In this document: piece after piece, positions 15,508 through 24,537 of the stretch
Layout: every line of letters begins with the position of its first letter
How positions within the stretch are numbered: position 1 is the first letter of the stretch
NCBI GenBank assembly: GCA_910584945.1
Contig: CAJUDY010000001.1
Location: 179,322 to 243,321, forward strand
Length of the DNA stretch: 64,000 bases
Direction of reading: 5' to 3'
DNA from: an uncultured Lachnospiraceae bacterium
GTDB taxonomy: Bacteria; Bacillota; Clostridia; Lachnospirales; Lachnospiraceae
The notes under the pieces: generated by a model
Databases searched by the model: none
The model's input: only the letters and a program-made list of their open reading frames with translations
Told to the model about the DNA's origin: nothing
Position numbers and translations under genes: made by a program

Positions 15508-15960
15508 ATGAGACAGGTATATAATTGGGAGAATAATACAATCCATTTTAAAGATAAAAACGAAAATGTGTTTCATATGCAGTTGAGAGGAAGAATAACC
15601 ATCGTAACCGGGGACAGCGCAACTGGAAAGACATTACTATGCTCGAGACTGAACAGTGTAAAACATGACAGAAATATAAACGCTCAACGATATAAAGCAG
15701 ATAACGTGTTTATACTAAATGAAGACAATATTGATAAATTAAAGAGTCAGAGAAATAAACTGATCATTATAGACAGGGCAGAGATCCTCTTAGACGATGA
15801 TATGGTGCTGTATATAAACGAAGATCCGGGTAATCGATATTTAATATTTGCCAGAAAACCAATTGGAATAGAGGCAACGCCAAATCACTTTGCAGAAATG
15901 CAGTTTGTAGATGGTGAAATAATACTTCATTTTGAGTTTGATGTTGAGGGGTGGTGCTGA
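15508..15960 (+). CDS. Small P-loop ATPase of the AT-rich module
   Basis: 150-aa protein with a clear Walker A (GDSATGKTLL, about residues 35-44) and a hydrophobic strand with Asp like Walker B (KLIIIDRAEILL, about 89-100). It is only the core P-loop fold, with no ABC signature, no helicase motifs and no DNA-binding domain. The stop TGA abuts the ATG of the next gene, so the two are translationally coupled and probably interact. Function unknown. Confidence 0.72.
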   Translation: MRQVYNWENNTIHFKDKNENVFHMQLRGRITIVTGDSATGKTLLCSRLNSVKHDRNINAQRYKADNVFILNEDNIDKLKSQRNKLIIIDRAEILLDDDMVLYINEDPGNRYLIFARKPIGIEATPNHFAEMQFVDGEIILHFEFDVEGWC

Positions 15961-16737
15961 ATGCTTTATATCATAACAGAAGATTCCAATTCAGCAAGGG
16001 ACTTTTGGTCCTATGCAGCAGGAGTTTATAGAATTCCAGGAACATACTTCATGGTACCTTTGATAAAAGGGCGTGGAGGAAATACTACTTTAAAAGAACA
16101 AATAAACAGTATCTTCAGCGGACTAAAAAGAGATGATGAACTATTTATCGTATTTGATAATATAGGCGTAACGAAGAGATTCAATTCCTATGATCTGATC
16201 ATGAAAACTTCTATAAGATGCGCGAACATAGGTGTCAGATTTGCATATACAAAGTATTATTGCTTTGAAGAGTTATATTTGTCTTATAACGAACTGCTGA
16301 AACTGACAGATAGTAAATATATAGAGGCGTTAAGATATGTAAACAGCTGCATAAATCATAATACAGAATATTTTGAGATAACCAGATTGGATAAAAGAAT
16401 AACACAATTTATTATTGACACAGGGCATACTATTAGAAATAAAGAACATTTAGCCAATGAGTTGTTGGTGCACGCGACTCAGCATATAAGGGGCAAGTTT
16501 AGGATACATAAGTCGGGCAATGTGTTTGACCATAATGGCAAATGCTGGATACATGATTGTAAATATGTGAGACAATCTATGAACGAGTATGAAATTAATT
16601 CCGTATGCATTGGACATTGCAAGTATAGCTGTAAAAATGGTGATATGAGAAGTAAAATAATACATTTGAATCATAACTCATTGCTCGATCGATCTCTGGC
16701 AGACTTTTTCTTATGCCAAAACCCTGCAAACCATTGA
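15961..16737 (+). CDS. TOPRIM-like protein with Cys-rich tail, third gene of AT-rich module
   Basis: 258-aa protein. The N-terminus (MLYIITEDSNSARDFW) looks like the first strand and acidic residue of a TOPRIM or DUF4435 fold, and LFIVFDNIG (about 61-69) like its second acidic strand; the classical D-x-D is reduced to a single Asp. The C-terminal 70 residues hold KCWIHDCKY and CIGHCKYSC, which could bind zinc. TOPRIM proteins paired with small ATPases occur in several anti-phage systems, but this set matches none I know, including PARIS. Fold and role are both inference. Confidence 0.62.
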   Translation: MLYIITEDSNSARDFWSYAAGVYRIPGTYFMVPLIKGRGGNTTLKEQINSIFSGLKRDDELFIVFDNIGVTKRFNSYDLIMKTSIRCANIGVRFAYTKYYCFEELYLSYNELLKLTDSKYIEALRYVNSCINHNTEYFEITRLDKRITQFIIDTGHTIRNKEHLANELLVHATQHIRGKFRIHKSGNVFDHNGKCWIHDCKYVRQSMNEYEINSVCIGHCKYSCKNGDMRSKIIHLNHNSLLDRSLADFFLCQNPANH

Positions 16738-16797
16738 TTTTCATATTGAATTTTGACGGAAAATGTGATATCTTAGTAGTCATGTTAAGCGGACTTG

Positions 16798-16863
16798 ACC
16801 AGATAACAGAGGTGCCGTGATGATGCTTTAACAAGGTAAAGTCGAAAAGCACCGGATACTGGT
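16798..16863 (+). promoter_or_regulatory. Candidate structured RNA leader of the opp operon
   Basis: Three nested helices can form: ACCAG/CTGGT outside, GGTGC/GCACC in the middle and CTTTA/TAAAG inside, separated by purine-rich internal loops. It ends 10 nt before the ribosome site of oppD. The regular layout suggests a cis-acting RNA. I cannot match it to a named riboswitch. Confidence 0.4.
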
Positions 16864-16878
16864 ACATGGGAGGGGAAT

Positions 16879-17859
16879 ATGAGCCAGCCGGAAGTATTAT
16901 TGGAGATCAAGGATTTGTGTGTGGAATTTCAGACAGTGGAGGGCACGGTACACGCGGTCAACCATCTGAATTACACCTTACATAAAGGGGAGAAGCTGGG
17001 AATCGTGGGGGAGAGCGGCAGCGGGAAGAGCGTGTCGTCCCTGGGGATGCTGCAGCTGATTCCCAATCCCCCCGGCAGGATCACGAAAGGCGAGATTCTG
17101 TACAAGGGGCAGGACCTTGTACAGGCGTCGGAGAAGGAGATGCAGAAGATCAGGGGAAACGAGATTTCCATGATCTTTCAGGAACCTATGACTTCCCTGA
17201 ATCCTATCATCAAGTGCGGAAAGCAGATCGCGGAGTCGCTGACGCTCCACTGGGGCATGAAGAAAAAGGAGGCCATGGAAGAGGCGGTCCATATGATGCA
17301 GGCAGTGGGTATTGCCGACGCGGAACTTCGAGCTCACGAGTACCCCCATCAGATGTCCGGCGGTATGCGCCAGCGGGTGATGATCGCCATGGCGCTGGCC
17401 TGCCAGCCGAAGATTCTCATCGCAGACGAGCCGACCACGGCGCTGGATGTGACGATCCAGGCCCAGATTCTGGATCTGATCCGGAAGATGAACGAGAAGA
17501 TGGAGACCTCCGTGATCTTCATCACCCATGATCTGGGGGTGGTCAGCGAACTTTGCGATACGGTTATCGTCATGTATACGGGGCATATCGTGGAGCAGGC
17601 GTCGGCGGCGGAGCTGTTCGCCGGTCCGAAGCACCCCTATACCCAGGGGCTCCTGAATGCGATTCCCAGGATCACCAAAGAGCGGAATCCCCTGACGACC
17701 ATCGAAGGCATGGTGCCGAATCCAACGGAAAAAATCGAAGGCTGCAGCTTCTGGCCCCGCTGTCCCCACGCGAAGGAGCGGTGCAGAAAGGAAGCGCCGC
17801 CGGTGAAACAGCTATCGGATACCCGGCAGGTGCGGTGCTGGTTGTATGAGAATGCGTAA
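16879..17859 (+). CDS. oppD: Oligopeptide/dipeptide ABC importer ATPase
   Basis: 326-aa ATPase with Walker A GESGSGKS, Q-loop FQEPMTSLNP, signature MSGGMRQRVMIAMALA, Walker B ILIADEPTTALD and switch His in FITHD. The C-terminal extension with Cys spaced as in GCSFWPRCPHAKERC is diagnostic of OppD/DppD proteins and can hold an iron-sulfur cluster in relatives. It is the first gene of oppD-F-A-B-C, all on one strand. It hydrolyses ATP with OppF to drive peptide import. Ribosome site GGGAGGGG just before the ATG. Confidence 0.93.
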   Translation: MSQPEVLLEIKDLCVEFQTVEGTVHAVNHLNYTLHKGEKLGIVGESGSGKSVSSLGMLQLIPNPPGRITKGEILYKGQDLVQASEKEMQKIRGNEISMIFQEPMTSLNPIIKCGKQIAESLTLHWGMKKKEAMEEAVHMMQAVGIADAELRAHEYPHQMSGGMRQRVMIAMALACQPKILIADEPTTALDVTIQAQILDLIRKMNEKMETSVIFITHDLGVVSELCDTVIVMYTGHIVEQASAAELFAGPKHPYTQGLLNAIPRITKERNPLTTIEGMVPNPTEKIEGCSFWPRCPHAKERCRKEAPPVKQLSDTRQVRCWLYENA

Positions 17860-17876
17860 AAAAGGAGGGGACCTCT

Positions 17877-18869
17877 GTGGCAGAAGCGCCAAAGGACGTG
17901 CTCATGAGAGCCGATCATGTGAAAGTATATTTTAAAGGAAAGAACAGACGGGCAGATTCCGTGAAGGCGGTGGACGACGTAAGCTTTGACATCCGAAGGG
18001 GAGAGACCTTCGGGGTCGTGGGAGAGAGCGGCTGCGGCAAGAGCACCCTGGGCAGGGCCCTGATCCGCCTTCTGAAGCCGACGGAAGGTCATATCTATCT
18101 GGACGGCGCCGACATCGCGGGTCTGAAAGGCCCAGAGTTAAAAAAGATGCGGAAAAAAGCCCAGATCATCTTTCAGGACCCGTCGGCCAGCTTGAATCCC
18201 AGGCGCACCGTCCGGCAGATATTGACGGAGCCCTTTGAGATCCATCAGATGGCGGGAAAGATGGACGTAGAGGCGAGAATTCTGGAACTTCTGAATCTGG
18301 TAGGCCTGGATACCTACCATCTGAGCCGCTATCCCCACGAGTTGTCCGGTGGGCAGAAGCAGCGGATCGGCATTGCAAGAGCCCTGGCCCTGGAGCCGGA
18401 TCTGATCATCTGCGACGAGGCGGTGTCCGCCCTGGACGTGTCCGTGCAGGCCCAGGTGCTCAATCTCCTGCAGGAGCTGAAGGAGAAGCTTCATCTGACG
18501 TATTTCTTCATCTCCCACAATCTGAATGTGGTCTACCAGGTCAGCGACCGGGTGGGGGTCATGTATCTTGGGAAGATTGTGGAGATCGCCGACTACGAAA
18601 AGCTGTATGAGAAGCGCTACCATCCCTATACGGAGGCGCTGCTGTCCGCGATCCCTCAGGTGGGGCAGGAGGCGGGAAAGGAACGGATACGCCTCCGGGG
18701 CGAAGTGCCGAGCCCGTCGAACCCGCCGGACGGCTGCCATTTTCACACCCGCTGTCCCAAGGCCTGCGACCGCTGCTCTCTGGAAGCTCCGGAGCTTCGG
18801 GAGGTGGAACCGGGACACCTGGTGGCGTGCCACCTGTATGATACCAGGGTCAGAAGGTCGAAAATCTGA
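17877..18869 (+). CDS. oppF: Oligopeptide ABC importer ATPase, second subunit
   Basis: 330-aa partner of OppD with Walker A GESGCGKS, Q-loop FQDPSASLNPR, signature LSGGQKQRIGIARALA, Walker B LIICDEAVSALD and the OppF-type C-terminal Cys group (GCHFHTRCPKACDRC). The Walker B is followed by AVSALD, normal for OppF. It starts with GTG 8-9 nt after AAAAGGAGG. The heterodimer OppDF sits on the inner face of the membrane under OppBC. A gap of about 200 nt follows before oppA. Confidence 0.93.
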   Translation: MAEAPKDVLMRADHVKVYFKGKNRRADSVKAVDDVSFDIRRGETFGVVGESGCGKSTLGRALIRLLKPTEGHIYLDGADIAGLKGPELKKMRKKAQIIFQDPSASLNPRRTVRQILTEPFEIHQMAGKMDVEARILELLNLVGLDTYHLSRYPHELSGGQKQRIGIARALALEPDLIICDEAVSALDVSVQAQVLNLLQELKEKLHLTYFFISHNLNVVYQVSDRVGVMYLGKIVEIADYEKLYEKRYHPYTEALLSAIPQVGQEAGKERIRLRGEVPSPSNPPDGCHFHTRCPKACDRCSLEAPELREVEPGHLVACHLYDTRVRRSKI

Positions 18870-19065
18870 TGCAAGCTTGCTTGCAAGAGGATTTTTGAAC
18901 TTGGGACCCGCCAAAACATGAAAAAGTAGCCCGATAGGGCGAATTTTGAATGTTTTTAGAATTGCGGGAGCACGCAGTGCGGAGCAATTCGTGGCATCTT
19001 AAATAGCGGAGATTCCGCCGGGACACTGGCGTCTCAATAAATGAAAAGAAAATCGGAGGAAAATT
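18870..19065 (+). other. Intergenic region between oppF and oppA
   Basis: No gene. It contains a short palindrome (GCAAGCTTGC, just after the oppF stop), several GC-rich inverted segments and the oppA ribosome site CGGAGGAAAA. It may hold an mRNA-processing structure that raises the amount of the binding protein relative to the ATPases. Confidence 0.4.
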
Positions 19066-20715
19066 ATGAAGAGAAGATTTTTAGCGCTGGCGCTGAGCGT
19101 CGTCGTTGCCCTGGGCTGTGCGGCCTGCGGCGGCGGAGCGGACGGTGACGCGCCTGCAGCGGACGGAACGACAGAAGGAACCACAGAAGAAGCGGCAGGA
19201 GGCGGAGAGAGCTCCGGTTCCAGCACCGTTGTGGTGGCGATGGGTTCGGGCTTTGCCACATTGGACCCGGGATATGTGTATGAGAAGTATCCGCCGCTGA
19301 TTGTCAATGCCTGCTATGAGAATCTGTTCAAGTTCTACAGCAACGACGGCGCGCCGGAGCCCTGTCTGGCGGATACCTATGAGTTTTCTGAGGACAATCT
19401 GACCTTGACGGTTACTTTAAAAGACGGCATCACCTTTGCCAGCGGCAACCCCATGACGTCTGCGGACGTGCTGTTCAGCATCAACCGCTGCAAGAACCTG
19501 AAAGGCAATCCGTCCTTTATCGCGGACACCATCGAGAGCATGGAAGCGCCGGATGACAAGACCATCGTCTTCCATCTGACCCAGCCGGACAGTGCGATTC
19601 TCTCCAAGCTGACCTACAGTTCCCTGGCGATCCTGGACAGCGCCGTGGTGAAGGAAAACGGCGGAACGGACGCGGAGGACGCTTCCACGACGGATACGGC
19701 TCAGGCTTATCTGGACAGCACCAGCGCCGGTTCCGGCATGTATGTGATGACCAGCTATATTCCGGATGAAGAGGTGGTGCTGGAGAAGAATCCGAACTAC
19801 TGGGGAGAGGCGACCAACGTGGACAAATACATCGTCAAGATCCAGCCGGATTCCAACACCCAGATGATGACCCTTTCCACCGGGGATATCGACGTGGCGA
19901 TGAATATGACCGACGACACCATGGCGGAGCTTGCGGACGCGGAACATATCGCGATTCTGAACGGGGCGAGCAAGACCGTGGGCTTTGTGATGATGAATAT
20001 GAACGAGGAGTACGGCGGAGTGGTCTCCGATCCGAAGGTGCAGCAGGCGATCCGCAAAGCGCTGGACTACAGCGGATTCCAGATCATCTGCGGGGAAGGC
20101 ACCAAGACTCCCTATTCGCTTATCCAGTCCGGCTTTATGGGCAGCAAGGGCGAGAGAGCGGCTGACTACACGAACTTAGAGGAGGCGAAGGCGCTTCTTG
20201 CAGAGGCGGGTTACGCAGATGGATTTGATGTGGACTTAACAGTGACCGATCTGGACATGGAAGGAATTCTTCTGACTGATCTGGCGCAGAAGGTGAAAGA
20301 CGATCTTTCTCAGATCGGCATCAACGTCAATATCGTATCCAAGCCCTGGGCGGCGGGCTACGGCGACGCCTACCGGGACGGCACTCTGGGCTTCACGGTG
20401 ATGTACTGGGGGACGGACTACAACGATCCCAACGTACAGCTGGAGTTCCTGCCGGGAGCGGTAGTTGGACTTCGCGCCGGATGGACCGAGGAGATGAATC
20501 CGGAGCTGGCGGCTTTGTATCAGGAGACCATGGCGGCTACGGACAACGACGCCCGTGTCGCGGTGCTGGAAGAGATTCAGGACGCCATGTATGAGGACGG
20601 TCCGTTCATCATGGTCGCGCAGGCGCCGGTGCACCTTGGCTATAACACCAGACTGGACGGCGTGGAGTTCTCCGATCCTTATGCGCTGGATGTGACGCTT
20701 ATTAATATCAAATAA
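19066..20715 (+). CDS. oppA: Peptide-binding lipoprotein of the opp importer
   Basis: 549-aa SBP family 5 protein. A signal peptide with lipobox (VVALGCAACGG, lipidated Cys probably residue 21, less likely 18) is followed by a Gly/Glu/Thr-rich linker. The body has the typical pattern: YENLFKFYSND, LKDGITFASGNPMTSADVLFSINR, ...YWGEA..., and VQQAIRKALDYSG. It captures peptides outside the membrane and delivers them to OppBC. In this family such genes can also carry nickel or other small ligands, so the peptide assignment rests on context. Confidence 0.92.
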   Translation: MKRRFLALALSVVVALGCAACGGGADGDAPAADGTTEGTTEEAAGGGESSGSSTVVVAMGSGFATLDPGYVYEKYPPLIVNACYENLFKFYSNDGAPEPCLADTYEFSEDNLTLTVTLKDGITFASGNPMTSADVLFSINRCKNLKGNPSFIADTIESMEAPDDKTIVFHLTQPDSAILSKLTYSSLAILDSAVVKENGGTDAEDASTTDTAQAYLDSTSAGSGMYVMTSYIPDEEVVLEKNPNYWGEATNVDKYIVKIQPDSNTQMMTLSTGDIDVAMNMTDDTMAELADAEHIAILNGASKTVGFVMMNMNEEYGGVVSDPKVQQAIRKALDYSGFQIICGEGTKTPYSLIQSGFMGSKGERAADYTNLEEAKALLAEAGYADGFDVDLTVTDLDMEGILLTDLAQKVKDDLSQIGINVNIVSKPWAAGYGDAYRDGTLGFTVMYWGTDYNDPNVQLEFLPGAVVGLRAGWTEEMNPELAALYQETMAATDNDARVAVLEEIQDAMYEDGPFIMVAQAPVHLGYNTRLDGVEFSDPYALDVTLINIK

Positions 20716-20733
20716 TAGCAGGAGAGGTGTCCT

Positions 20734-21753
20734 ATGGAACAACTGAAATTTATCGGAAAGAGGCTGGTCTACCTGGCGGTGATGCTGTTCGGGGTCGCTA
20801 CGCTGGTCTTTATACTGACCAAGCTGATCCCGGGAGACCCCACGGTGGCGAACTTAAGCCAGCGCGCCTTAAGCGATCCGGAGGTTGTGGCCGCCTACAA
20901 GGCAAAATACGGTCTGGACCAGCCGATCTTGGTACAGTATGTGCTGTACATCAAGAATCTGCTTCAGTTTGACCTGGGAACCTCCATCCGTACCAGCAAG
21001 CCGGTGCTTATGGAGCTGGCGCGCTGTTATCCGGCGACCATCGAGCTGGCGCTTTTTGCCATCCTGATTGCGGCGGTGTTCGGCATCCTGTTCGGCGTGA
21101 TCTCGGCGATTAAGCGGAACAGCATTCTGGATCAGGCGGTGCGCGCGGTGTCCGTGACCGGCGTGAGTATTCCAAGCTTCTGGTTTGCTCTTCTGGTACT
21201 GTATTTCTTCTATTATAAATTGCATATTTTTCCGGGGCCGGGAAGACTGAGCAACACGTTCTCGGCGCCGGTCCCGGTGACCGGCCTGTATGTGCTGGAC
21301 AGTCTTCTGGAGGGAAATATTCCCAAGGCGCTGGACGCGCTCAGTCACCTGATTCTGCCTGGCACGGTGCTGGCGGCCTTTACCATGGGCCTGATCACCA
21401 GAACGACCCGGTCCAATCTGCTGGATGTGATGTCCATGGACTATATCCGGACAGCAAGAGCCAAGGGAATCGGGAAAGCGGGGCTGATTCTGAAACATGC
21501 CCTGGGCAATGCATTGATTCCGGTACTGACGGTCATCGGACTTGGTCTTGGCAATCTGCTGGGCGGCATGGTGCTGGTGGAGACGATCTTCAACTGGCCG
21601 GGCGTGGGGCAGTTTGCCTATGAATCGGTGCTGTCCGCGGATTTTCCGGCGATCATCGGCGTGGCGCTTTTGATCGCTCTGAATTATATGATCATCAATA
21701 CGGTGGTAGATATCCTGTATGGAGTGATTGATCCGAGAGTGAGGTGTCAGTGA
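20734..21753 (+). CDS. oppB: Oligopeptide ABC importer permease B
   Basis: 339-aa membrane permease with the N-terminal LVYLAVMLFGVATLVFILTK helix, PGDPT and YGLDQPILVQY motifs of OppB/DppB, and the binding-protein-dependent transport signature (YIRTARAKGIGKAG, about 229-242) that docks onto the ATPases. Its stop overlaps the oppC start as TGATG, so the two permeases are translationally coupled. Confidence 0.93.
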   Translation: MEQLKFIGKRLVYLAVMLFGVATLVFILTKLIPGDPTVANLSQRALSDPEVVAAYKAKYGLDQPILVQYVLYIKNLLQFDLGTSIRTSKPVLMELARCYPATIELALFAILIAAVFGILFGVISAIKRNSILDQAVRAVSVTGVSIPSFWFALLVLYFFYYKLHIFPGPGRLSNTFSAPVPVTGLYVLDSLLEGNIPKALDALSHLILPGTVLAAFTMGLITRTTRSNLLDVMSMDYIRTARAKGIGKAGLILKHALGNALIPVLTVIGLGLGNLLGGMVLVETIFNWPGVGQFAYESVLSADFPAIIGVALLIALNYMIINTVVDILYGVIDPRVRCQ

Positions 21754-22589
21754 TGCTGCGTTCTGTGAAAAAAATGTTTCGCTCCAACTATCTGTTCACG
21801 CTGGGCGTGGTCATCTGCCTTCTGTGGATTCTTGCGGCCATCTTAGCGCCGGTGATCGCGCCCTGTGATCCCATCGCTCAGGATCTGACTCTGCGCCTTC
21901 AGGCCCCTTCGGCCGCGCATCTGTTCGGCATGGATAATTTTGGAAGGGATATCTTCAGCAGAGTCATCTACGGAGGACGATATTCGCTCCTGGCCGGATG
22001 TCTGACGGTGGTCATCGCGGGCTGTATCGGTACCTTCTATGGGGCCATCGCCGGGTACGTGGGCGGCTGGACGGACAATGTGATGATGCGGTTTTCCGAG
22101 ATGATTCTGTCCTTCCCGTCCCTGATTCTGGCCATGATCATCAATGCGGTCATGGGCTCCAATCTGTTCAACACCATGTTTGCCCTGGTGATTGTGGCCT
22201 GGCCCACCTATGCCCGCCTGATGCGGAGCGTGGTGCTCAGTGTCAAGGAAAATGAGTATGTGACCGCCTCCGAGGCGTTAGGCGCTTCGAAGATCCGGAT
22301 TCTTTTAAAAGAGATCATTCCCAACAGCGTCAGTTCCGTGCTGATCATGGCGACGACGGACATCGGCAATCAGATTCTGATGTTCTCTACTTTAAGCTTT
22401 CTTGGGCTTGGCTCCGCGCCGCCTACGCCGGAGTGGGGCATGATGGTGTCCGACGGTGTGGATTACTTTAATAAGTTCTGGGTGGCAGGATTTCCGGGGC
22501 TGGCGATCTTTACGATGGCGGTGGGGGCGAATTTTATCGGAGATGGATTGAGGGATTTGCTGGACCCGAAGCTTCGCAAGCAGTTTTAA
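21753..22589 (+). CDS. oppC: Oligopeptide ABC importer permease C
   Basis: 278-aa permease with an N-terminal helix, the OppC pattern HLFGMDNFGRDIFSRVIYGGR, five further helices and the EAA-type loop (YVTASEALGASKIRILLKEI). ATG 21753 overlaps the oppB stop; a GTG at 21744 is possible but lies too near the ribosome site. Last gene of the operon; a structured repeat (family A) follows in place of an ordinary terminator. Confidence 0.92.
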   Translation: MLRSVKKMFRSNYLFTLGVVICLLWILAAILAPVIAPCDPIAQDLTLRLQAPSAAHLFGMDNFGRDIFSRVIYGGRYSLLAGCLTVVIAGCIGTFYGAIAGYVGGWTDNVMMRFSEMILSFPSLILAMIINAVMGSNLFNTMFALVIVAWPTYARLMRSVVLSVKENEYVTASEALGASKIRILLKEIIPNSVSSVLIMATTDIGNQILMFSTLSFLGLGSAPPTPEWGMMVSDGVDYFNKFWVAGFPGLAIFTMAVGANFIGDGLRDLLDPKLRKQF

Positions 22590-22604
22590 TAGTGCTATTT
22601 TAAC

Positions 22605-22749
22605 CGGACGCCCGACATGGGCAGATCATCCTTCAAGACCCCGCTCTCGCTTAGGGAGAGGACGTAGCGGTACTAAGGCGCGTGAGAGACCGCGCCTAAG
22701 GACCGACGCCTCTCTATGGGTCTTTCAGGAAAATCTGCCCATGCCGGGC
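22605..22749. repeat. Structured intergenic repeat, family A copy 1
   Basis: About 145 nt. The outer stem pairs CATGGGCAGAT with ATCTGCCCATG, followed inward by AAGACC/GGTCTT and an inner helix TAGGCGCG-type (TAAGGCGCG/CGCGCCTA). The motif CGCTTAGGGAGAGGACGYAGCGGTACTAAGG region is shared with copy 2 at 32048-32193 and in part with copy 3 at 42447-42523. It lies between oppC and the M24 peptidase. Confidence 0.75.
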
Positions 22750-22794
22750 TGATTGTTGTATGAGGAGAAAAGGAGCAAATGGAGAGGATATAGT

Positions 22795-23886
22795 ATGAAG
22801 GAGAGTAGAGTAGAGCGAGTGCTGGAGGCCTTAAAAGGGATGGGGCTTCGGCAGATGTTGATTGTAGATCCGATGGCGATTTATTATCTGACGGGGGTGC
22901 AGGTGGCGCCCTTTGAGCGGTTTTATGGGCTGTATCTTCGGGCGGATGGAGGGCATGTGATTTTTTTGAACCGGCTGTTTCATGTGCCGGAGGAGCTGGG
23001 GATTGAGAAGGTGTGGTATTCGGATACGGACCCGGTGATGGAGATGGTGGCTTCCCGGATGGACGGGGAACAGGCGCTGGGAGTGGATAAGGAGTTGAGA
23101 GCGGGATTCCTCATTCCGCTTCAGGAGTTGAAGGCGGCGAAGGGGTTTGTGCTGGCGTCTTCGGCGGTGGATGACACGAGAGGGGTCAAGGACGAGGAGG
23201 AGCAGGAGAAGATGCGGGCGTCTTCTCATATCAATGATCTGGCCATGGCGGAGTTTAAGAAGTTGATTCGGGAAGGGATCACGGAGCGGGAAGCGGCGGC
23301 GAAAATGTTAAAGATTTATCAATCCTTGGGTGCGGACGGGTTTTCTTTTGAGCCGCTGGTGGCCTTTGGGGCGAACGCGGCGGACCCTCACCACAGTCCC
23401 GACGATACGGCGGTAAAGCTCGGGGACTGTGTGTTGTTCGATGTGGGATGCATCAAGGACGGGTATTGTTCCGATATGACCAGAACCTTTTATTTTCGGA
23501 AAGTAAGCGGGGAGCACCGCCGGATCTATGACACGGTGCGTGAGGCCAACGAGGCGGCCATCGCCCGGATCGCCCCTGGAGTTCCGTTGTGCGAACTGGA
23601 TCGGACGGCCAGGGATCTGATCGGGGAAGCGGGATACGGTCCTAATTTTACCCACCGGCTGGGGCATTTTATCGGCCTTTCGGAGCATGAGCACGGGGAC
23701 GTGTCGTCGGCAAATACGAAAAAAGCGGAGGCCGGCATGATCTTTTCTATTGAGCCGGGCATCTATCTTACCGGCGATACCGGAGTCCGGGTGGAGGATC
23801 TGGTGCTGGTGACGGAGAACGGCTGTGAAGTACTGAATCACTACCCCAAAGAACTGGAAATCATCGGGGAAGGAGGCGCAGAATGA
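22795..23886 (+). CDS. Xaa-Pro peptidase, M24B family
   Basis: 363-aa metallopeptidase that removes residues before proline or splits X-Pro dipeptides. It has an N-terminal creatinase-like domain (1-125) and a C-terminal pita-bread domain with the metal ligands Asp in LFDVGC and DMTRTF, His in HRLGHFIGLSEHEHG, Glu in FSIEPGIY and Glu in RVEDLVLV. ATG 22795 follows GGAGAGGA; an upstream in-frame ATG at 22753 lies at the edge of the repeat and lacks a ribosome site. The location after a peptide importer fits use of imported peptides. The cyclophilin gene overlaps its last four bases (ATGA). Confidence 0.9.
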   Translation: MKESRVERVLEALKGMGLRQMLIVDPMAIYYLTGVQVAPFERFYGLYLRADGGHVIFLNRLFHVPEELGIEKVWYSDTDPVMEMVASRMDGEQALGVDKELRAGFLIPLQELKAAKGFVLASSAVDDTRGVKDEEEQEKMRASSHINDLAMAEFKKLIREGITEREAAAKMLKIYQSLGADGFSFEPLVAFGANAADPHHSPDDTAVKLGDCVLFDVGCIKDGYCSDMTRTFYFRKVSGEHRRIYDTVREANEAAIARIAPGVPLCELDRTARDLIGEAGYGPNFTHRLGHFIGLSEHEHGDVSSANTKKAEAGMIFSIEPGIYLTGDTGVRVEDLVLVTENGCEVLNHYPKELEIIGEGGAE

Positions 23887-24527
23887 ATTCGTCACAGTCT
23901 ACACCGGAGCCGCTCACTCAATGCGCGGCTGTAAAAGAGCATGATGCGGACAGCAGGAATCCGATGGCGACCCTTCATATGGCAAACGGTAAGAAGATCG
24001 TGATCGAGCTGCTTCCGGAAGCGGCGCCCAACACGGTGAACAGCTTTCTCTACGCTGCCTCTCTTGGCTGCATGGACCATCATGCCATCGAGCGTATCGT
24101 CCCCGGCAGCTGGGTGGACGTCAGTTACACGGCTTTTGGCAGAGAAGAATGCCGCTATCTGATCCCCAATGAATTCACGCTGCATCCGGACATCGTTCCC
24201 CTGGACTCGCATCCGGGAGCGGTCTGCATGGGCGGTTACGGGGACGCGGGCCTGGCGGGCTGCGAATTCTTCTTCCCGCTTCGGGACTGTCCGGAGCACA
24301 AAGGGATCTATCCGGTCTTTGGAAAAGTGATTGAGGGCATGGACGAGATATACCGTCTGGAAAAAGTGAAGACGGTTCCGGTCACTGATTTTCCCATAGA
24401 GGGCGTGGAGGTGAACCGCCCGATGGAGCCTCAGATCATCGAACGCGTGGAACTGGAACTTTTTGGAAGAACCTGTCCGGAGCCGGTCCGGGTACAGAAT
24501 CCGGAGCTTCCGCTCTGTTGGAAATGA
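23883..24527 (+). CDS. Cyclophilin-type peptidyl-prolyl isomerase
   Basis: 214-aa protein of the cyclophilin fold without signal peptide. Motifs include VIELLPEAAPNTVNSFLYAA, FEF-like GCEFFFPL and FGKVIEGMDEI. The canonical FHR..PGF..Q active-site segment is diverged to HAIERIVPGSWVDV, so catalytic efficiency is uncertain. It overlaps the peptidase gene by ATGA, so both are one unit that handles proline-containing peptides. Confidence 0.85.
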   Translation: MNSSQSTPEPLTQCAAVKEHDADSRNPMATLHMANGKKIVIELLPEAAPNTVNSFLYAASLGCMDHHAIERIVPGSWVDVSYTAFGREECRYLIPNEFTLHPDIVPLDSHPGAVCMGGYGDAGLAGCEFFFPLRDCPEHKGIYPVFGKVIEGMDEIYRLEKVKTVPVTDFPIEGVEVNRPMEPQIIERVELELFGRTCPEPVRVQNPELPLCWK

Positions 24528-24537
24528 AAAAAATCCC

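Noticed and set aside
15508..16737. PARIS-type defence pair (AriA/AriB)
   Set aside because: The ATPase is only 150 aa and lacks the AAA15 domain size; the TOPRIM-like protein lacks the D-x-D pair, so naming it PARIS would be unsupported.
16450..16867. Minus-strand small frames near 16.5-16.9 kb
   Set aside because: They are antisense to the TOPRIM-like gene or lie in the opp leader and have no ribosome sites.
22605..22749. Family A repeats as CRISPR or tRNA-like genes
   Set aside because: Copies are many kilobases apart with no spacer array, and no anticodon or T-loop pattern is present.
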